Positions 50,590 to 59,249 of a DNA stretch of 64,000 bases are shown piece by piece. The first letter of the stretch is position 1, and the number at the start of each line of letters is the position of its first letter. Source of the stretch: Rhizobium vallis (GTDB taxonomy: Bacteria; Pseudomonadota; Alphaproteobacteria; Rhizobiales; Rhizobiaceae); contig NZ_ML133691.1 in NCBI RefSeq assembly GCF_003985155.1, positions 1 to 64,000 on the forward strand, read 5' to 3'. The translations under genes were made by a program, and so were the position numbers. The notes under the pieces were generated by a model. That model saw nothing but the letters and a program-made list of their open reading frames with translations, had not been told where the DNA came from and did no database searches.

Positions 50590-51018
50590 CTATGCCGCGG
50601 GAAGGGAGGCGAGCCATGCGCGCAAGGTGGCTCGGTCAAGCGCACCGCCGCGATGTGCAAAGAGCACACCTTTGCGAAATATCATCAGCATTGGAATGCT
50701 CCTGATCTGAAACCGCGCCGCCAGTGCCGGTTCCGCTTCGATGTCAACCTTCAGAAAGCGCAACGCGGGTTCCATCTCCGCAGTGACGGCCTTGAAGACC
50801 GGGGCCATCATCTTGCATGGGCCACACCATTCGGCCCAAAAATCGGCGACCACCGAAATGTCATTGCGTGTGATGTGCCTATCGAAAGCAGCCTTGTCCA
50901 CAGCGTGTGGGCGGCCGTCAAATAGGCGTCCCGTGCACTTGCCACATTTCGCTCGTCTGGCGTCACGGTCGGCGCCTAATCGGTTGACGCTCAAACAGTA
51001 AGGGCAGACAATTTTCAT
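50590..51018 (-). CDS. TrxC-type thioredoxin with N-terminal zinc ribbon
   Basis: A 142-residue thioredoxin 2. A zinc ribbon with CPYC (5-8) and CGKC (25-28) is followed by the thioredoxin domain with WCGPC at 64-68 and the cis-Pro loop RSIPMLMIFRKG. It reduces disulphides and supports peroxiredoxin; Trx2 types are stress-inducible. The start is by family length: the zinc ribbon begins a few residues after Met. Two ATGs further upstream are in frame, and none has a strong ribosome site. A trx of this kind is also present in the gammaproteobacterial stress locus. Confidence 0.92.
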   Translation of the reverse strand: MKIVCPYCLSVNRLGADRDARRAKCGKCTGRLFDGRPHAVDKAAFDRHITRNDISVVADFWAEWCGPCKMMAPVFKAVTAEMEPALRFLKVDIEAEPALAARFQIRSIPMLMIFRKGVLFAHRGGALDRATLRAWLASLPAA

Positions 51019-51191
51019 TGTTGAAGGCATCAGCACGAGCGCCACGAGGCCAACTTCGTCGGAAATTGCGCCAGAAGGGGCACAAGGAACAGTACTGCCG
51101 CGCAGGCCAAGGCCGCACCATATCGAGAATGCGTGTGGATCATGGTTGTTGCCTCAGCTCTTCATTGCTTTGGGCGCGGCCGGTTTCGGCG

Positions 51192-51815
51192 TTATTCGGT
51201 TTGCGCGATGACATTGGCAAGCGGTAGATCTTCCAGACGCTTATCGATCACGATTTCGTGGACGCGGACCTGCTCTACACCCTGGTCGCGCATAATCTCC
51301 TCCGCCTGCCTTTCGGCCTCTTCCGATCGCACCCGCACCCAGAGTACAAGACCGCCTTCGATCATCATGGTTTCGATCATGCTAGCTCGCTCGCGGGTGA
51401 GGAACCGTGTGGCAAGGGCCCCGATGCCGCCGCTCGCCGCGCCTGCCGCTGCGGCTGCTGCGAGAGCGGCGGCCAGGCTGCCGCCGGATGCGACGATGCT
51501 TAGAGCCGCGACGGTAGCACCAACATAGAACAGCACGCCAGTCGCCCCAACGCGTACCACTGAGACATCGTCCGGCTGAATGAAGGCGCGCCGGGGAGCG
51601 CCGGGGACATCGGCGAGTTCTTCCACGGGAATGAAAATGGTTCCGAAGCGGTCTCGGATGGTCGCGCAATCCGCCATGACGTCGATGTCCGCGCGATCGA
51701 AACCAGCGTGTTCGAGAGCCTCCACCACATTGTCCAGAATCTTCGGAGTCCGGACGATGCCGGCAACTTCGCGGACAGCACTCTGTGCGAGGATTTCATC
51801 GGCTTCTGGCTCCAT
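51192..51815 (-). CDS. General-stress-17M-like protein with glycine/alanine membrane segment
   Basis: A 207-residue protein. The N-terminus (about 12-45: VREVAGIVRTPKILDNVVEA, LEHAGFDRADIDVMA) follows the pattern of general stress protein 17M / YflT domains. A hydrophobic Ala/Gly stretch at about 95-140 (LFYVGATVAALSIVASGGSL, AAALAAAAAAGAASGGIGAL) could be one or two membrane helices or a glycine zipper. The C-terminus (EGGLVLWVRVRSEEAERQAE) resembles a second regulatory domain. GGGAGCGGATAACC precedes the ATG. The promoter carries the island's box in the leftward orientation. Function unknown. Confidence 0.78.
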   Translation of the reverse strand: MEPEADEILAQSAVREVAGIVRTPKILDNVVEALEHAGFDRADIDVMADCATIRDRFGTIFIPVEELADVPGAPRRAFIQPDDVSVVRVGATGVLFYVGATVAALSIVASGGSLAAALAAAAAAGAASGGIGALATRFLTRERASMIETMMIEGGLVLWVRVRSEEAERQAEEIMRDQGVEQVRVHEIVIDKRLEDLPLANVIAQTE

Positions 51816-51874
51816 GGTTATCCGCTCCCCAAAAGGTGACGCTACCTTCATGACTCCGCAAATCATGCCGCGCC

Positions 51875-51888
51875 TTGACGATCGTCAG
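51875..51888 (-). promoter_or_regulatory. Crp/Fnr-type box, 17M-like gene promoter
   Basis: On the minus strand: CTGAC-GATC-GTCAA followed by GGCG, 59 bases before the start of the 17M-like gene. The extension points towards the gene, as at the other sites. Confidence 0.72.
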
Positions 51889-52087
51889 GGCGGGTCCAAG
51901 ACGCAGACGTAAATATCCCCTCAGCCGGCAGTACCTTGCCCATCGGAACAGATTAGGGCAGGCGGCACGTACTCTGGGGCACGTCGGCGCCTATTCTGGA
52001 TTGTAGTTGTGACCAAACCCATTATAAATTTCCTAGTTGCAGTCCTTCTGCGCTGCATCGTTGACGAGAATGTCAATCCTGCCAAGC

Positions 52088-54298
52088 TTATACGGTCGTG
52101 AGAACTCGGATGTCACCCTTGCGGTCGATTACGTCGACGATGACATGGCGTCCAGAGCGGCGGATGGAAAGGTCGGCCGAGCCGGTGCCAATCAGCAGGT
52201 GCCGCAAGGTAACCTCATCGAGGAAGGTCGGAAGCTGCGGCTCGTTGAAACTAATCTCCAGGGTACTCGGATCGAAATCGAGGCCGAGGCAGGATTGCAG
52301 CAACGAGAGCGCCGATGCCGCAGCCCAGGCCTGCGGAGAGCAGGCGACCGGATAGAAGGTCGGGCCCTGCGCCCGCTGGCGCGCCAGGCCGCAGAAGAGT
52401 TCCGGAAGCCGCCGCAGGTCTATGTAGGTCGAAGCCGCAAACAGTCCCTCGAATATCCGGGCCGTTTCCGCACGATAGCCGTATCGGGCGAGACCACCGG
52501 CGATCATGGCGTTGTCATGCGGCCAGATCGACCCGTTGTGGTAACTCATGGGATTGTAGCGCGCTTCCGTTGAGGGAACTGTTCGGATCCCCCAGCCGCA
52601 GAATGAACACGCGTTCATCAGCGTGCGGACAACCTGTTGCGCTCGCTCCGCATAAGCAATGCCGGTGAACAGCGCGTGGCCGGCATTGGACGATCGTACC
52701 CGGCAAGGGCGCTTGCCTCCGTCGAGGGCCAAGACATATGTGCCGATTTCCTCATCGAAAAAATGGATATCGAACGCGCGACGTAGCGCTTCTGCTTTGG
52801 CGAGAAAGCTTTCGGCGCGTTCCGGCCGGTCAATCCGCCTGAAGATCTCCGCCGCAGCCTGCCACGCGCCGTAGCCATAGGCCTGTACTTCAGCGATGGC
52901 GATCGGCCCCGTGGCGAGTGTTCCGTCCGCATGGAAGACGGAGTCGTAGCTGTCCTTCCAGGCCTGATTGATCAATCCGTCTTCCGTCAGACGCCCGTAT
53001 TCGAGGAACCCGTCGCCGTCACGATCGCCATACTCGTCGATCCAAGTCAGCGCCGCCTCGATATTCGGCAGGAGACGGCGGATGGTCGCAAGGTCGCCGG
53101 TTCGCTTAAGGTATTCCCCCGCCAGCATCAGGAACAACGGAGTAGAATCGATGCTGCCGTAGTAGCGTCGGAAAGGCACCTCTCCAAGCTCCGCCATCTC
53201 GCCATAACGCACCTCATGCAGGATCTTCCCAGGTTCCGCATCAGAAGCAGCGTCGATTTCAGTTGCCTGATTGGCAGCCAGATGGCCAAGGACGCCACGC
53301 GCAATCTGCGGATCGAGCCAGAGCGTCTGCAGGGCCGTAATGAGGGCGTCACGGCCGAAGACCGTGCTGAACCATGGAATGCCCGCATAAGGGTAAGGGC
53401 CCTCCGGTTTCTGCGTCACCAGCATGTAGAGATCGGAGATGCTCCGCCGCGCCACTTCGTTGAAGATGGTGTTGGATGAGCTGATAAATGCCGCTCGTGA
53501 CGACGACGCGCGCAGCGCCCGTCGCGCGTTCCTGAGGGCAAAGAAGAAGGAGCGGTAGCCCGACCTGCCGGTGTCAGATGGATCGCAAGCGATCTCGATG
53601 AAGAGCGACTTCATCTCGTGTGGCGCGAGGTGCAGGTCGTAAGCGACGCGACCAGCGTTGAGCTGGTCCGGCGGCGGATCGAACGATAGCTGGGTCGAGC
53701 GCTTTCGGTTATCGAGACCGACATAGGAGAGAACGACATGCCCTCCCGTCGTGGTGATAGGCAGCTTTTGTCCCCGTTTTAGCCTCACGGTGCCGCGTGC
53801 TTCGAACAGATCGGCAAAGTCAGCTGCAAAGGCGATGTCGATCCGAAGGCGCTGGGCCTGTTCGTCGTAGTTTCTGACAGTCAATCGTTCATGGCAGCGG
53901 CCATTCCACAGGAAGCGAGATCGGCGCATATGAATGAGATCGTGGCTGAGAACGAGCTTTCCACCCTTGTCGAACAAATCCGGATTCGTAAGATCGCAGG
54001 TGAGCATCGCATTGTCATCGCGCAGCGTCGACGACAAGAGCATCGGCCGTCTGCCATTGATCGCCAGATGCAGATGCGACAGGTACCGGGTATCGCAATG
54101 GAAGATGCCGTCCGGACTTTCTGGTCCCGAGAGAACATCGCCGTTATGGTCGAAAATGGCGAAGGTGTCTCCGTGCTTGAGAGTTCGCGGCCGTCGCTCC
54201 TGCAGCGATGCGGTTGCCGGAATGAAGAACTGGTCCATCGGAGTATCCGCGCCTGCGGACGCCAATGAATGGATAATGTTTGCAGAGGTCGTTTGCAT
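52088..54298 (-). CDS. Amylo-alpha-1,6-glucosidase / glycogen-debranching-type protein
   Basis: A 736-residue enzyme. The N-terminal beta domain at about 15-240 (TLKHGDTFAIFDHNGDVLSG, DGIFHCDTRYLSHLHLAING) is of the GDE_N type. An (alpha/alpha)6 catalytic domain from about 300 follows (YPYAGIPWFSTVFGRDALIT, YYGSIDSTPLFLMLAGEYLK, YNPMSYHNGSIWPHDNAMIA), with GH63/GH133-like acidic residues. The probable role is trimming alpha-glucans or related oligosaccharides in stress metabolism. Start ATG after GGGAGGCGCCT. Together with the glycosyltransferase 13 bases upstream it makes a two-gene operon. Confidence 0.9.
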   Translation of the reverse strand: MQTTSANIIHSLASAGADTPMDQFFIPATASLQERRPRTLKHGDTFAIFDHNGDVLSGPESPDGIFHCDTRYLSHLHLAINGRRPMLLSSTLRDDNAMLTCDLTNPDLFDKGGKLVLSHDLIHMRRSRFLWNGRCHERLTVRNYDEQAQRLRIDIAFAADFADLFEARGTVRLKRGQKLPITTTGGHVVLSYVGLDNRKRSTQLSFDPPPDQLNAGRVAYDLHLAPHEMKSLFIEIACDPSDTGRSGYRSFFFALRNARRALRASSSRAAFISSSNTIFNEVARRSISDLYMLVTQKPEGPYPYAGIPWFSTVFGRDALITALQTLWLDPQIARGVLGHLAANQATEIDAASDAEPGKILHEVRYGEMAELGEVPFRRYYGSIDSTPLFLMLAGEYLKRTGDLATIRRLLPNIEAALTWIDEYGDRDGDGFLEYGRLTEDGLINQAWKDSYDSVFHADGTLATGPIAIAEVQAYGYGAWQAAAEIFRRIDRPERAESFLAKAEALRRAFDIHFFDEEIGTYVLALDGGKRPCRVRSSNAGHALFTGIAYAERAQQVVRTLMNACSFCGWGIRTVPSTEARYNPMSYHNGSIWPHDNAMIAGGLARYGYRAETARIFEGLFAASTYIDLRRLPELFCGLARQRAQGPTFYPVACSPQAWAAASALSLLQSCLGLDFDPSTLEISFNEPQLPTFLDEVTLRHLLIGTGSADLSIRRSGRHVIVDVIDRKGDIRVLTTV

Positions 54299-54311
54299 AG
54301 GCGCCTCCCTG

Positions 54312-55397
54312 TTAAGCGAAGAGCTGAACGGCAGGGGTGTTCGGACGGGGGCACTCAGCGTCCGGAAAAACACCAGTCAGTTGCCGATAGACGTTCAGAT
54401 AGTCTGCTGCCATCCGCGTGGCCGTAAAGCGCTGCTCGAACGTGTCGCGTATCCTGCGCCGATCAAGCCGCAGCGCCCATTCGACGTTTTCGGCAGCTTC
54501 GGTGACATTGTCGACCAGAACGCCGGAAACGCCATTTTCTATGATTTCCGGCGTCGAGCCGCAGCGGAAGGCGATGACGGGCGTGCCGCAAGCCATTGCC
54601 TCTATCATTACCAGCCCGAATGGCTCGGGCCAGTCGATCGGGAACAGCAGGGCTCTGGCATTGCCGAGGAACTCCGCCTTCTGGTGCTCGTCGATCTCAC
54701 CGACGAATTCGATATTGGAATGTCTGTTCACCATCGGCTCGATCGCTGTCTTCCAATATGCCCTATCGACGTGGTCGATCTTGGCGGCGATCTTCAGCGG
54801 CATTTCAGCCCGCACGGCAATTTCTATTGCCCGATCGGGTCGTTTTTCGGGGGATACACGGCCGAGGAAGGCGAGATAATTGCCTTTCGGCTTTTGCGTG
54901 AAGGAAAGGAGGTCGGATGGCAGGCCGTGATAGACCGTACCTAGCCAATTGACCGGCGGCATTGGCCGACGCTGATCATCCGAGATCGATACCAGCGGAA
55001 CCTCCGGAAAGCATTGGTACAGTGGGCGCAGGTCCGGCAGATCGAGCCGCCCATGCAGCGTTGTCACGGTGCGATCGGCAAATTCACTAATCAGCGGGAA
55101 ATGCAACACGTCGATGTGGAAATGCAGGATATCGAACTCACGCGCATGACGCCGGATTACCTCCAGCATCAGGACCTGATGGGGCAGGTGGTCCTCAATG
55201 GCTGGATTGAGCCTCAAGGCGACGTCCGAACATGGCACGAGCGTAGCCTCAGTGACGGAATCGCCGCTCGCAAACAGGGTGACGTCGTGGCCTTGTGCAA
55301 CCAGTTCTTCGGTGAGATAGGAGACAATACGCTCCGTTCCTCCGTAGAGCCTGGGCGGCACCCTTTCTGCAAGCGGCGCGATTTGGGCGATTCGCAT
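54312..55397 (-). CDS. Family 4 glycosyltransferase
   Basis: A 361-residue GT-B glycosyltransferase: RIAQIAPLAERVPPRLYGGT with the N-terminal G-rich loop, LAFLGRVSPEKRPDRAIEIA at the domain joint, and FPIDWPEPFGLVMIEAMACG with the E(x7)E signature (WPEPFGLVMIEA) in the nucleotide-sugar site. A trehalose/glycogen-type or surface-glucan role is possible. An upstream in-frame TTG would add two residues. Its operon partner is the debranching-type enzyme. Confidence 0.9.
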   Translation of the reverse strand: MRIAQIAPLAERVPPRLYGGTERIVSYLTEELVAQGHDVTLFASGDSVTEATLVPCSDVALRLNPAIEDHLPHQVLMLEVIRRHAREFDILHFHIDVLHFPLISEFADRTVTTLHGRLDLPDLRPLYQCFPEVPLVSISDDQRRPMPPVNWLGTVYHGLPSDLLSFTQKPKGNYLAFLGRVSPEKRPDRAIEIAVRAEMPLKIAAKIDHVDRAYWKTAIEPMVNRHSNIEFVGEIDEHQKAEFLGNARALLFPIDWPEPFGLVMIEAMACGTPVIAFRCGSTPEIIENGVSGVLVDNVTEAAENVEWALRLDRRRIRDTFEQRFTATRMAADYLNVYRQLTGVFPDAECPRPNTPAVQLFA

Positions 55398-55766
55398 TGG
55401 CAAATTTCCGCAGGTGATCCACTACCGCTCCCCCACCAGGGTCGGCACGTCAGATGTTGCCGTTGACCAATTTCTCGAATAACTGCTTCTATCCCTTCGA
55501 TCGGCGACTTCTCGCATCAACTCATGGCCGAGAATGTCCCCCGGGCAGCATAGCGGGGATGTTCAATCTTGGCGTCGGACGCCCGTGTCGCAACGGACGT
55601 CTTCCATGCCGCGCCAGACTAGGGCTCTCATTTAAATCTCCCTAATGTTCAAAGTAGCACTATCTACATCCGGGAGGATAATGAACATGCGGGCGATGCC
55701 TAGGGAACCTTCCGAGGGTTTGGGGGTTCGTTGGCCATCCCTGCAACTTCTGCAACAAGGTCGAGC
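55398..55766. other. Divergent intergenic region
   Basis: It separates the divergent glycosyltransferase and PAS/LuxR genes and should hold both promoters. No gene recognised, and no copy of the island box seen. Confidence 0.5.
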
Positions 55767-57620
55767 ATGACGTCCGACATTCCTAACGCCGGCACAGGGT
55801 CGGATCTGGCCGCGCAGGAGGTGGGCGACCTGACGAGGTCGGCCGGAAGGAAAAAGGTGCTCGCCGAGCTCGCCAGCCACTGCCGGCTCCTCGAGGCGAT
55901 GCTCGCATCTATCCCCGACTTTGTTTACGCCTTCGATCGGCAGCGGCGCTTTGTTTATGCCAACCCAGCAATGCTCGCGCTTTCATCAGACGAGATGATT
56001 GGCAAGAGCTTCGCCGACCTCGACTATCCTGCGGACCTTGCGGACCGCCTCAATGGGCACATCGACCACATCCTGAGGGACGCGGTCAATGTCGAGGACG
56101 AATTCCTCTACCGCGACCCGACCGGCTCCCTCGCTTACTTCCAGTTCGCGTGGGGACCGGTCCGTGCCGAGGACGGTTCGGTCGAGCGGGTGGTTGGCAT
56201 GTCGCGTGACATCAGCGAGCGCCGCTTCTTGGAGGAGGCTTTGAGGGAGAACGAAGCTCGCCTGCGCGCCGCGACGGAGCTGGCGGGCCTGGGTATCTAT
56301 TCCTGGGATCCGGTCACCGGAGCACTGGAATGGGACACGCGCTTGCGGGCGATGTGGGGCCTCCCGCCGCACATCGAGGTCACTACGGAAGTGTTCGAGG
56401 CAGCTATTCATCCTGACGATCTGCCATACGTACGCCGTGCGATCGCGGCATGTGTCGATCCGGCGGGCGATGGGCGCTACAACGTCGAGTATCGGCTGAG
56501 GGGGCGCAACGGCAACGGCACGCGCTACATCGCGACCTCGGGCCAAACGACCTTCTCGCACGGGCGCGCCACCGGTTTCATCGGTGCCGCGATCGACATC
56601 ACAACCCTGCGCTGCAGCGAGGTAGCGATCCGGGCGAGCGAGGCGCTGTTTCGCAGCTTCGCGAACAATAGCAGCAGCCTGATCTGGATCGTTGATTCGG
56701 TCGAAGCGATGATCATCTATCGCAGCGCCGCCTATGAGAAGATCTGGGGGTTTCCAAGTCCGGAGGTGCCCGCTCCATTCGCTGAATGGTTGCAAAATGT
56801 TCATCCCGACGATCGACATCAGGTCGAACGTGCGCTTACCTCCGTTGGGGCCGGGGAAGTCGCGCAATTCGAGTATAGGATCGTCCGGCCGGTCGACGGC
56901 GCAATCCGCTCGCTTCGAGACACGAGCTTTCCGATCCTCGATGAGCAAGGCGCCGTGACCCGGATCGGCGGGATCACCGAGGACCTCACCAAGGACGATA
57001 TCCGCCAAGCTTATATTATTTGCAGTAGGGCCGCTGACGCCCGCCGCCTGGCTGGTATTGTCAGAACCGAAGGTTATCGGGCGCGAACCTTTGCAAGCGG
57101 CTCCGCCTTTCTTGACGTGGCCCCAGTGCTAGCGCCCGGCTGTGTGCTCGTCGATCTCCGCAAGGCGAGAGACGAGGGCCTCTCAATCCTGCGCGAGGTT
57201 AAGGCGCGATCCATTCCTCTGCCAATGATCGCCCTGGACGCACCGGGCGCGGATGTCGAGGCGGCCGTCACCGCGATGAAGGCCGGCGCTATCGACTACG
57301 TATTCGTGGCAAAGGAAGCATTCCTTCGCCCCACGCTCTCCAAAGCCATGGCGGAATGTCTCGGGACCATGCGGCCAATGAAGCGCGACGAAAAAGCTGG
57401 TGCCCGAATCGCCAGATTGACGCCCCGGGAACGCGAGGTGCTGTTCGGCCTGGTTGAGGGCGGAACCAATAAATCAATTGGACAGAAGCTCGGGATCAGC
57501 CCGCGCACAGTGGAGCTGCATCGTTCGCAAGTCATGAACCGTCTAAACGCGAGCAGCCTGACGGAGTTGCTCCAGATCGCGCTCGTCGCGGGAATTGCAC
57601 CTGCGATCGGGGAGGAGTGA
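55767..57620 (+). CDS. PAS-sensor / receiver-like / LuxR-type transcriptional regulator
   Basis: A 617-residue regulator with three PAS domains (about 40-155, 165-280, 290-410; for example LEAMLASIPDFVYAFDRQRR and IHPDDLPYVRRAI), each ending in a PAC-type segment. A FixJ-like receiver follows at about 415-535 with the phospho-acceptor position kept in CVLVDLRKARDEGLS, and a LuxR HTH closes it (LTPREREVLFGLVEGGTNKS, IGQKLGISPRTVELHRSQVM). There is no kinase domain, so PAS input may act directly on a receiver that needs no histidine kinase. It lies at the right end of the stress island. AACAAGG precedes the ATG. Confidence 0.88.
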   Translation: MTSDIPNAGTGSDLAAQEVGDLTRSAGRKKVLAELASHCRLLEAMLASIPDFVYAFDRQRRFVYANPAMLALSSDEMIGKSFADLDYPADLADRLNGHIDHILRDAVNVEDEFLYRDPTGSLAYFQFAWGPVRAEDGSVERVVGMSRDISERRFLEEALRENEARLRAATELAGLGIYSWDPVTGALEWDTRLRAMWGLPPHIEVTTEVFEAAIHPDDLPYVRRAIAACVDPAGDGRYNVEYRLRGRNGNGTRYIATSGQTTFSHGRATGFIGAAIDITTLRCSEVAIRASEALFRSFANNSSSLIWIVDSVEAMIIYRSAAYEKIWGFPSPEVPAPFAEWLQNVHPDDRHQVERALTSVGAGEVAQFEYRIVRPVDGAIRSLRDTSFPILDEQGAVTRIGGITEDLTKDDIRQAYIICSRAADARRLAGIVRTEGYRARTFASGSAFLDVAPVLAPGCVLVDLRKARDEGLSILREVKARSIPLPMIALDAPGADVEAAVTAMKAGAIDYVFVAKEAFLRPTLSKAMAECLGTMRPMKRDEKAGARIARLTPREREVLFGLVEGGTNKSIGQKLGISPRTVELHRSQVMNRLNASSLTELLQIALVAGIAPAIGEE

Positions 57621-57721
57621 TTTCGGCATCAGCACACCATTCTGGAACCTGGGCGACTTTTCGTTATAGAGCCAGGAAAGCACGGGTTTTCCTCCTGTGC
57701 GATCCGCCGTTACGAGACTTG

Positions 57722-57748
57722 CCCCGCCTCGGCGCGGGGGCCGTTTTT
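57722..57748 (+). terminator. Probable Rho-independent terminator
   Basis: CCCCGC (57722-57727) and GCGGGG (57734-57739) form a stem; TTTTT lies at 57744-57748. It lies about 100 bases after the PAS/LuxR gene and ends that transcript. Confidence 0.6.
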
Positions 57749-57835
57749 GAGCGGCGCAGAAGCATGCAATCGGCATGGCAGTAGCCTGAGGATCATAGAC
57801 CCGCCTGGAAACGAAAAGTTCGCGACGATGACGAA

Positions 57836-58339
57836 ATGATCTACGCAGACGATGCGATCATAAGGGCAGCTAGTGCCAAGTCCCTAAGGCTTGCGGGTTT
57901 TGGAGCCAGTTCCGCGGCCATGTCCGCACCATCGGGCGCGACACCTCAATCGCGTCCAACTTCAGGACGCTATGAGCGTGTGCGCAGAGAAACCGTTGAC
58001 GAGAAAAAAGCACGTGCCGAGGAGGAGCTGAAGCACAGGCGGGACCGGGCCGCATTTACCGCGAATAAGCGGCGTTATCTCGGGCGCCAGATTGACTTTG
58101 ATCTTCCGGCACCAATTACGGTCGGGAGAAACACATTCAGATCCGTCCGGGTCCGCTGTGGCGTTTCACTCGACTTCCTGGGAGAGTTGTCCAAGCATCC
58201 ATTGGTAGAAGACCCCATTCAGGAAATCGACGGTGATCTCAAGATCGCGAAAGAACGCACGACCACAGACGTCAGCCGGAAAGGCGCTCGAATGCATGTT
58301 GGCGAAGCCTTTGTTTCCGAAATCGATCTGCGTTCGTGA
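57836..58339 (+). CDS. Hypothetical protein, uncertain
   Basis: A 167-codon frame with a charged helix (ETVDEKKARAEEELKHRRDR) and a strand-like end (RSVRVRCGVSLDFLGELSKH). No family recognised and no clear ribosome site. Composition is plausible for a protein, but the DNA around it is decayed, so it may be a chance or broken frame. Confidence 0.35.
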   Translation: MIYADDAIIRAASAKSLRLAGFGASSAAMSAPSGATPQSRPTSGRYERVRRETVDEKKARAEEELKHRRDRAAFTANKRRYLGRQIDFDLPAPITVGRNTFRSVRVRCGVSLDFLGELSKHPLVEDPIQEIDGDLKIAKERTTTDVSRKGARMHVGEAFVSEIDLRS

Positions 58340-58648
58340 AGTAGGCCTCTGCGTAACTGGACCACCAGAAGCCAACGTCCTTTAAAAACTGTCGGAGATG
58401 ATAGACCGTGAATACCTTTTAGAATCAGCACCGAAACCCGCCTAGGCTCGATCAACTTTCTGAGATGCTTAGGTGTTTTAATCGATGGTCGTCGGTTCGT
58501 ATCTCATCAAGAGCCTAACCAACTCAACAAAGCAGCTTTCAATCCGAGGCGGACAATTGGCCGCTGGTCGGCTCGTGAGTCCAGCAGACAAAGCCCGCGA
58601 TGCGACGGTCGTTTGGTGATAACGCGGCGGCAAGGCGGGTGCTACTGC
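58340..58648. other. Intergenic, nothing recognised
   Basis: No gene, RNA or repeat seen. Confidence 0.4.
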
Positions 58649-58855
58649 CTAATGTTGTCCGATCGCCCCAAGCCGAACTAACGCATATCCGACGCCACCA
58701 ATCTGAATCAAAAGGTCTGCTCTCATTTCTCTATCGGTGACCACCTTAATTTTGGTCCATTTGTCTACCTTGGTATCGAGCGGGAGAGGCAATCCTTCTC
58801 GCAGCAGGAGGGTAAGCTCAGGTGCTCTTTCCGACTTATAGATACAAATCCTCAT
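58649..58855 (-). CDS. Small hypothetical protein, 68 aa
   Basis: The frame from ATG 58855 reads RICIYKSERAPELTLLLREG, then PLDTKVDKWTKIKVVTDREM and LLIQIGGVGYALVRLG. The regular alternation of strands and the KWxKIKVV segment look like a real small protein, but I recognise no family. A longer frame begins 21 bases upstream. Confidence 0.4.
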   Translation of the reverse strand: MRICIYKSERAPELTLLLREGLPLPLDTKVDKWTKIKVVTDREMRADLLIQIGGVGYALVRLGAIGQH

Positions 58856-59243
58856 CGAACGTAACCCTAACTGCACAGGTTTGTGACAGCTATATTGCAG
58901 TGCGTTATTAATTATTGCAATGCCGCAATGCCATTCTGTGCAATGTGGCGAGGTTATGTTCCCGTACTCCTGTCCATCTACTACCGCTTCTTCCGACTAT
59001 GTGCATGAGAAAGCCGTAGACCAACCAGCTTCCGGCATCTGGCTGCACGCCGCGATCAACGACCTCATTGGCTGGCGAGCCGACACATGGGAGTCTCGAC
59101 AACAGGGCACTACGTCCGCGGGCAGCCAAGCTTCGATGTGCCAGGCTTCATGACGAAAAGCCTTGAACCACCGGCCGCGGTGATGAGTGCACTTAGTATG
59201 CCCACGGCAAATGACCGGCGGTCATACTGGTCCGCAGGCGATG
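58856..59243. other. Intergenic, nothing recognised
   Basis: No gene recognised; it borders the IS6 remnant. Confidence 0.4.
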
Positions 59244-59249
59244 TCACGT

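Noticed and set aside
52061..52075. TTGAC...GTCAA near the 3' end of the debranching-type gene
   Set aside because: The spacing is six, not four, bases and it lies downstream of the convergent side rather than in a promoter, so it is not counted as an island box.
52037..52573. A 178-codon rightward frame
   Set aside because: Antisense to the debranching-type gene; shadow frame.
55986..57008. A 340-codon leftward open frame inside the PAS/LuxR gene
   Set aside because: Antisense to a well-supported gene, with Arg/Asp-rich shadow composition.
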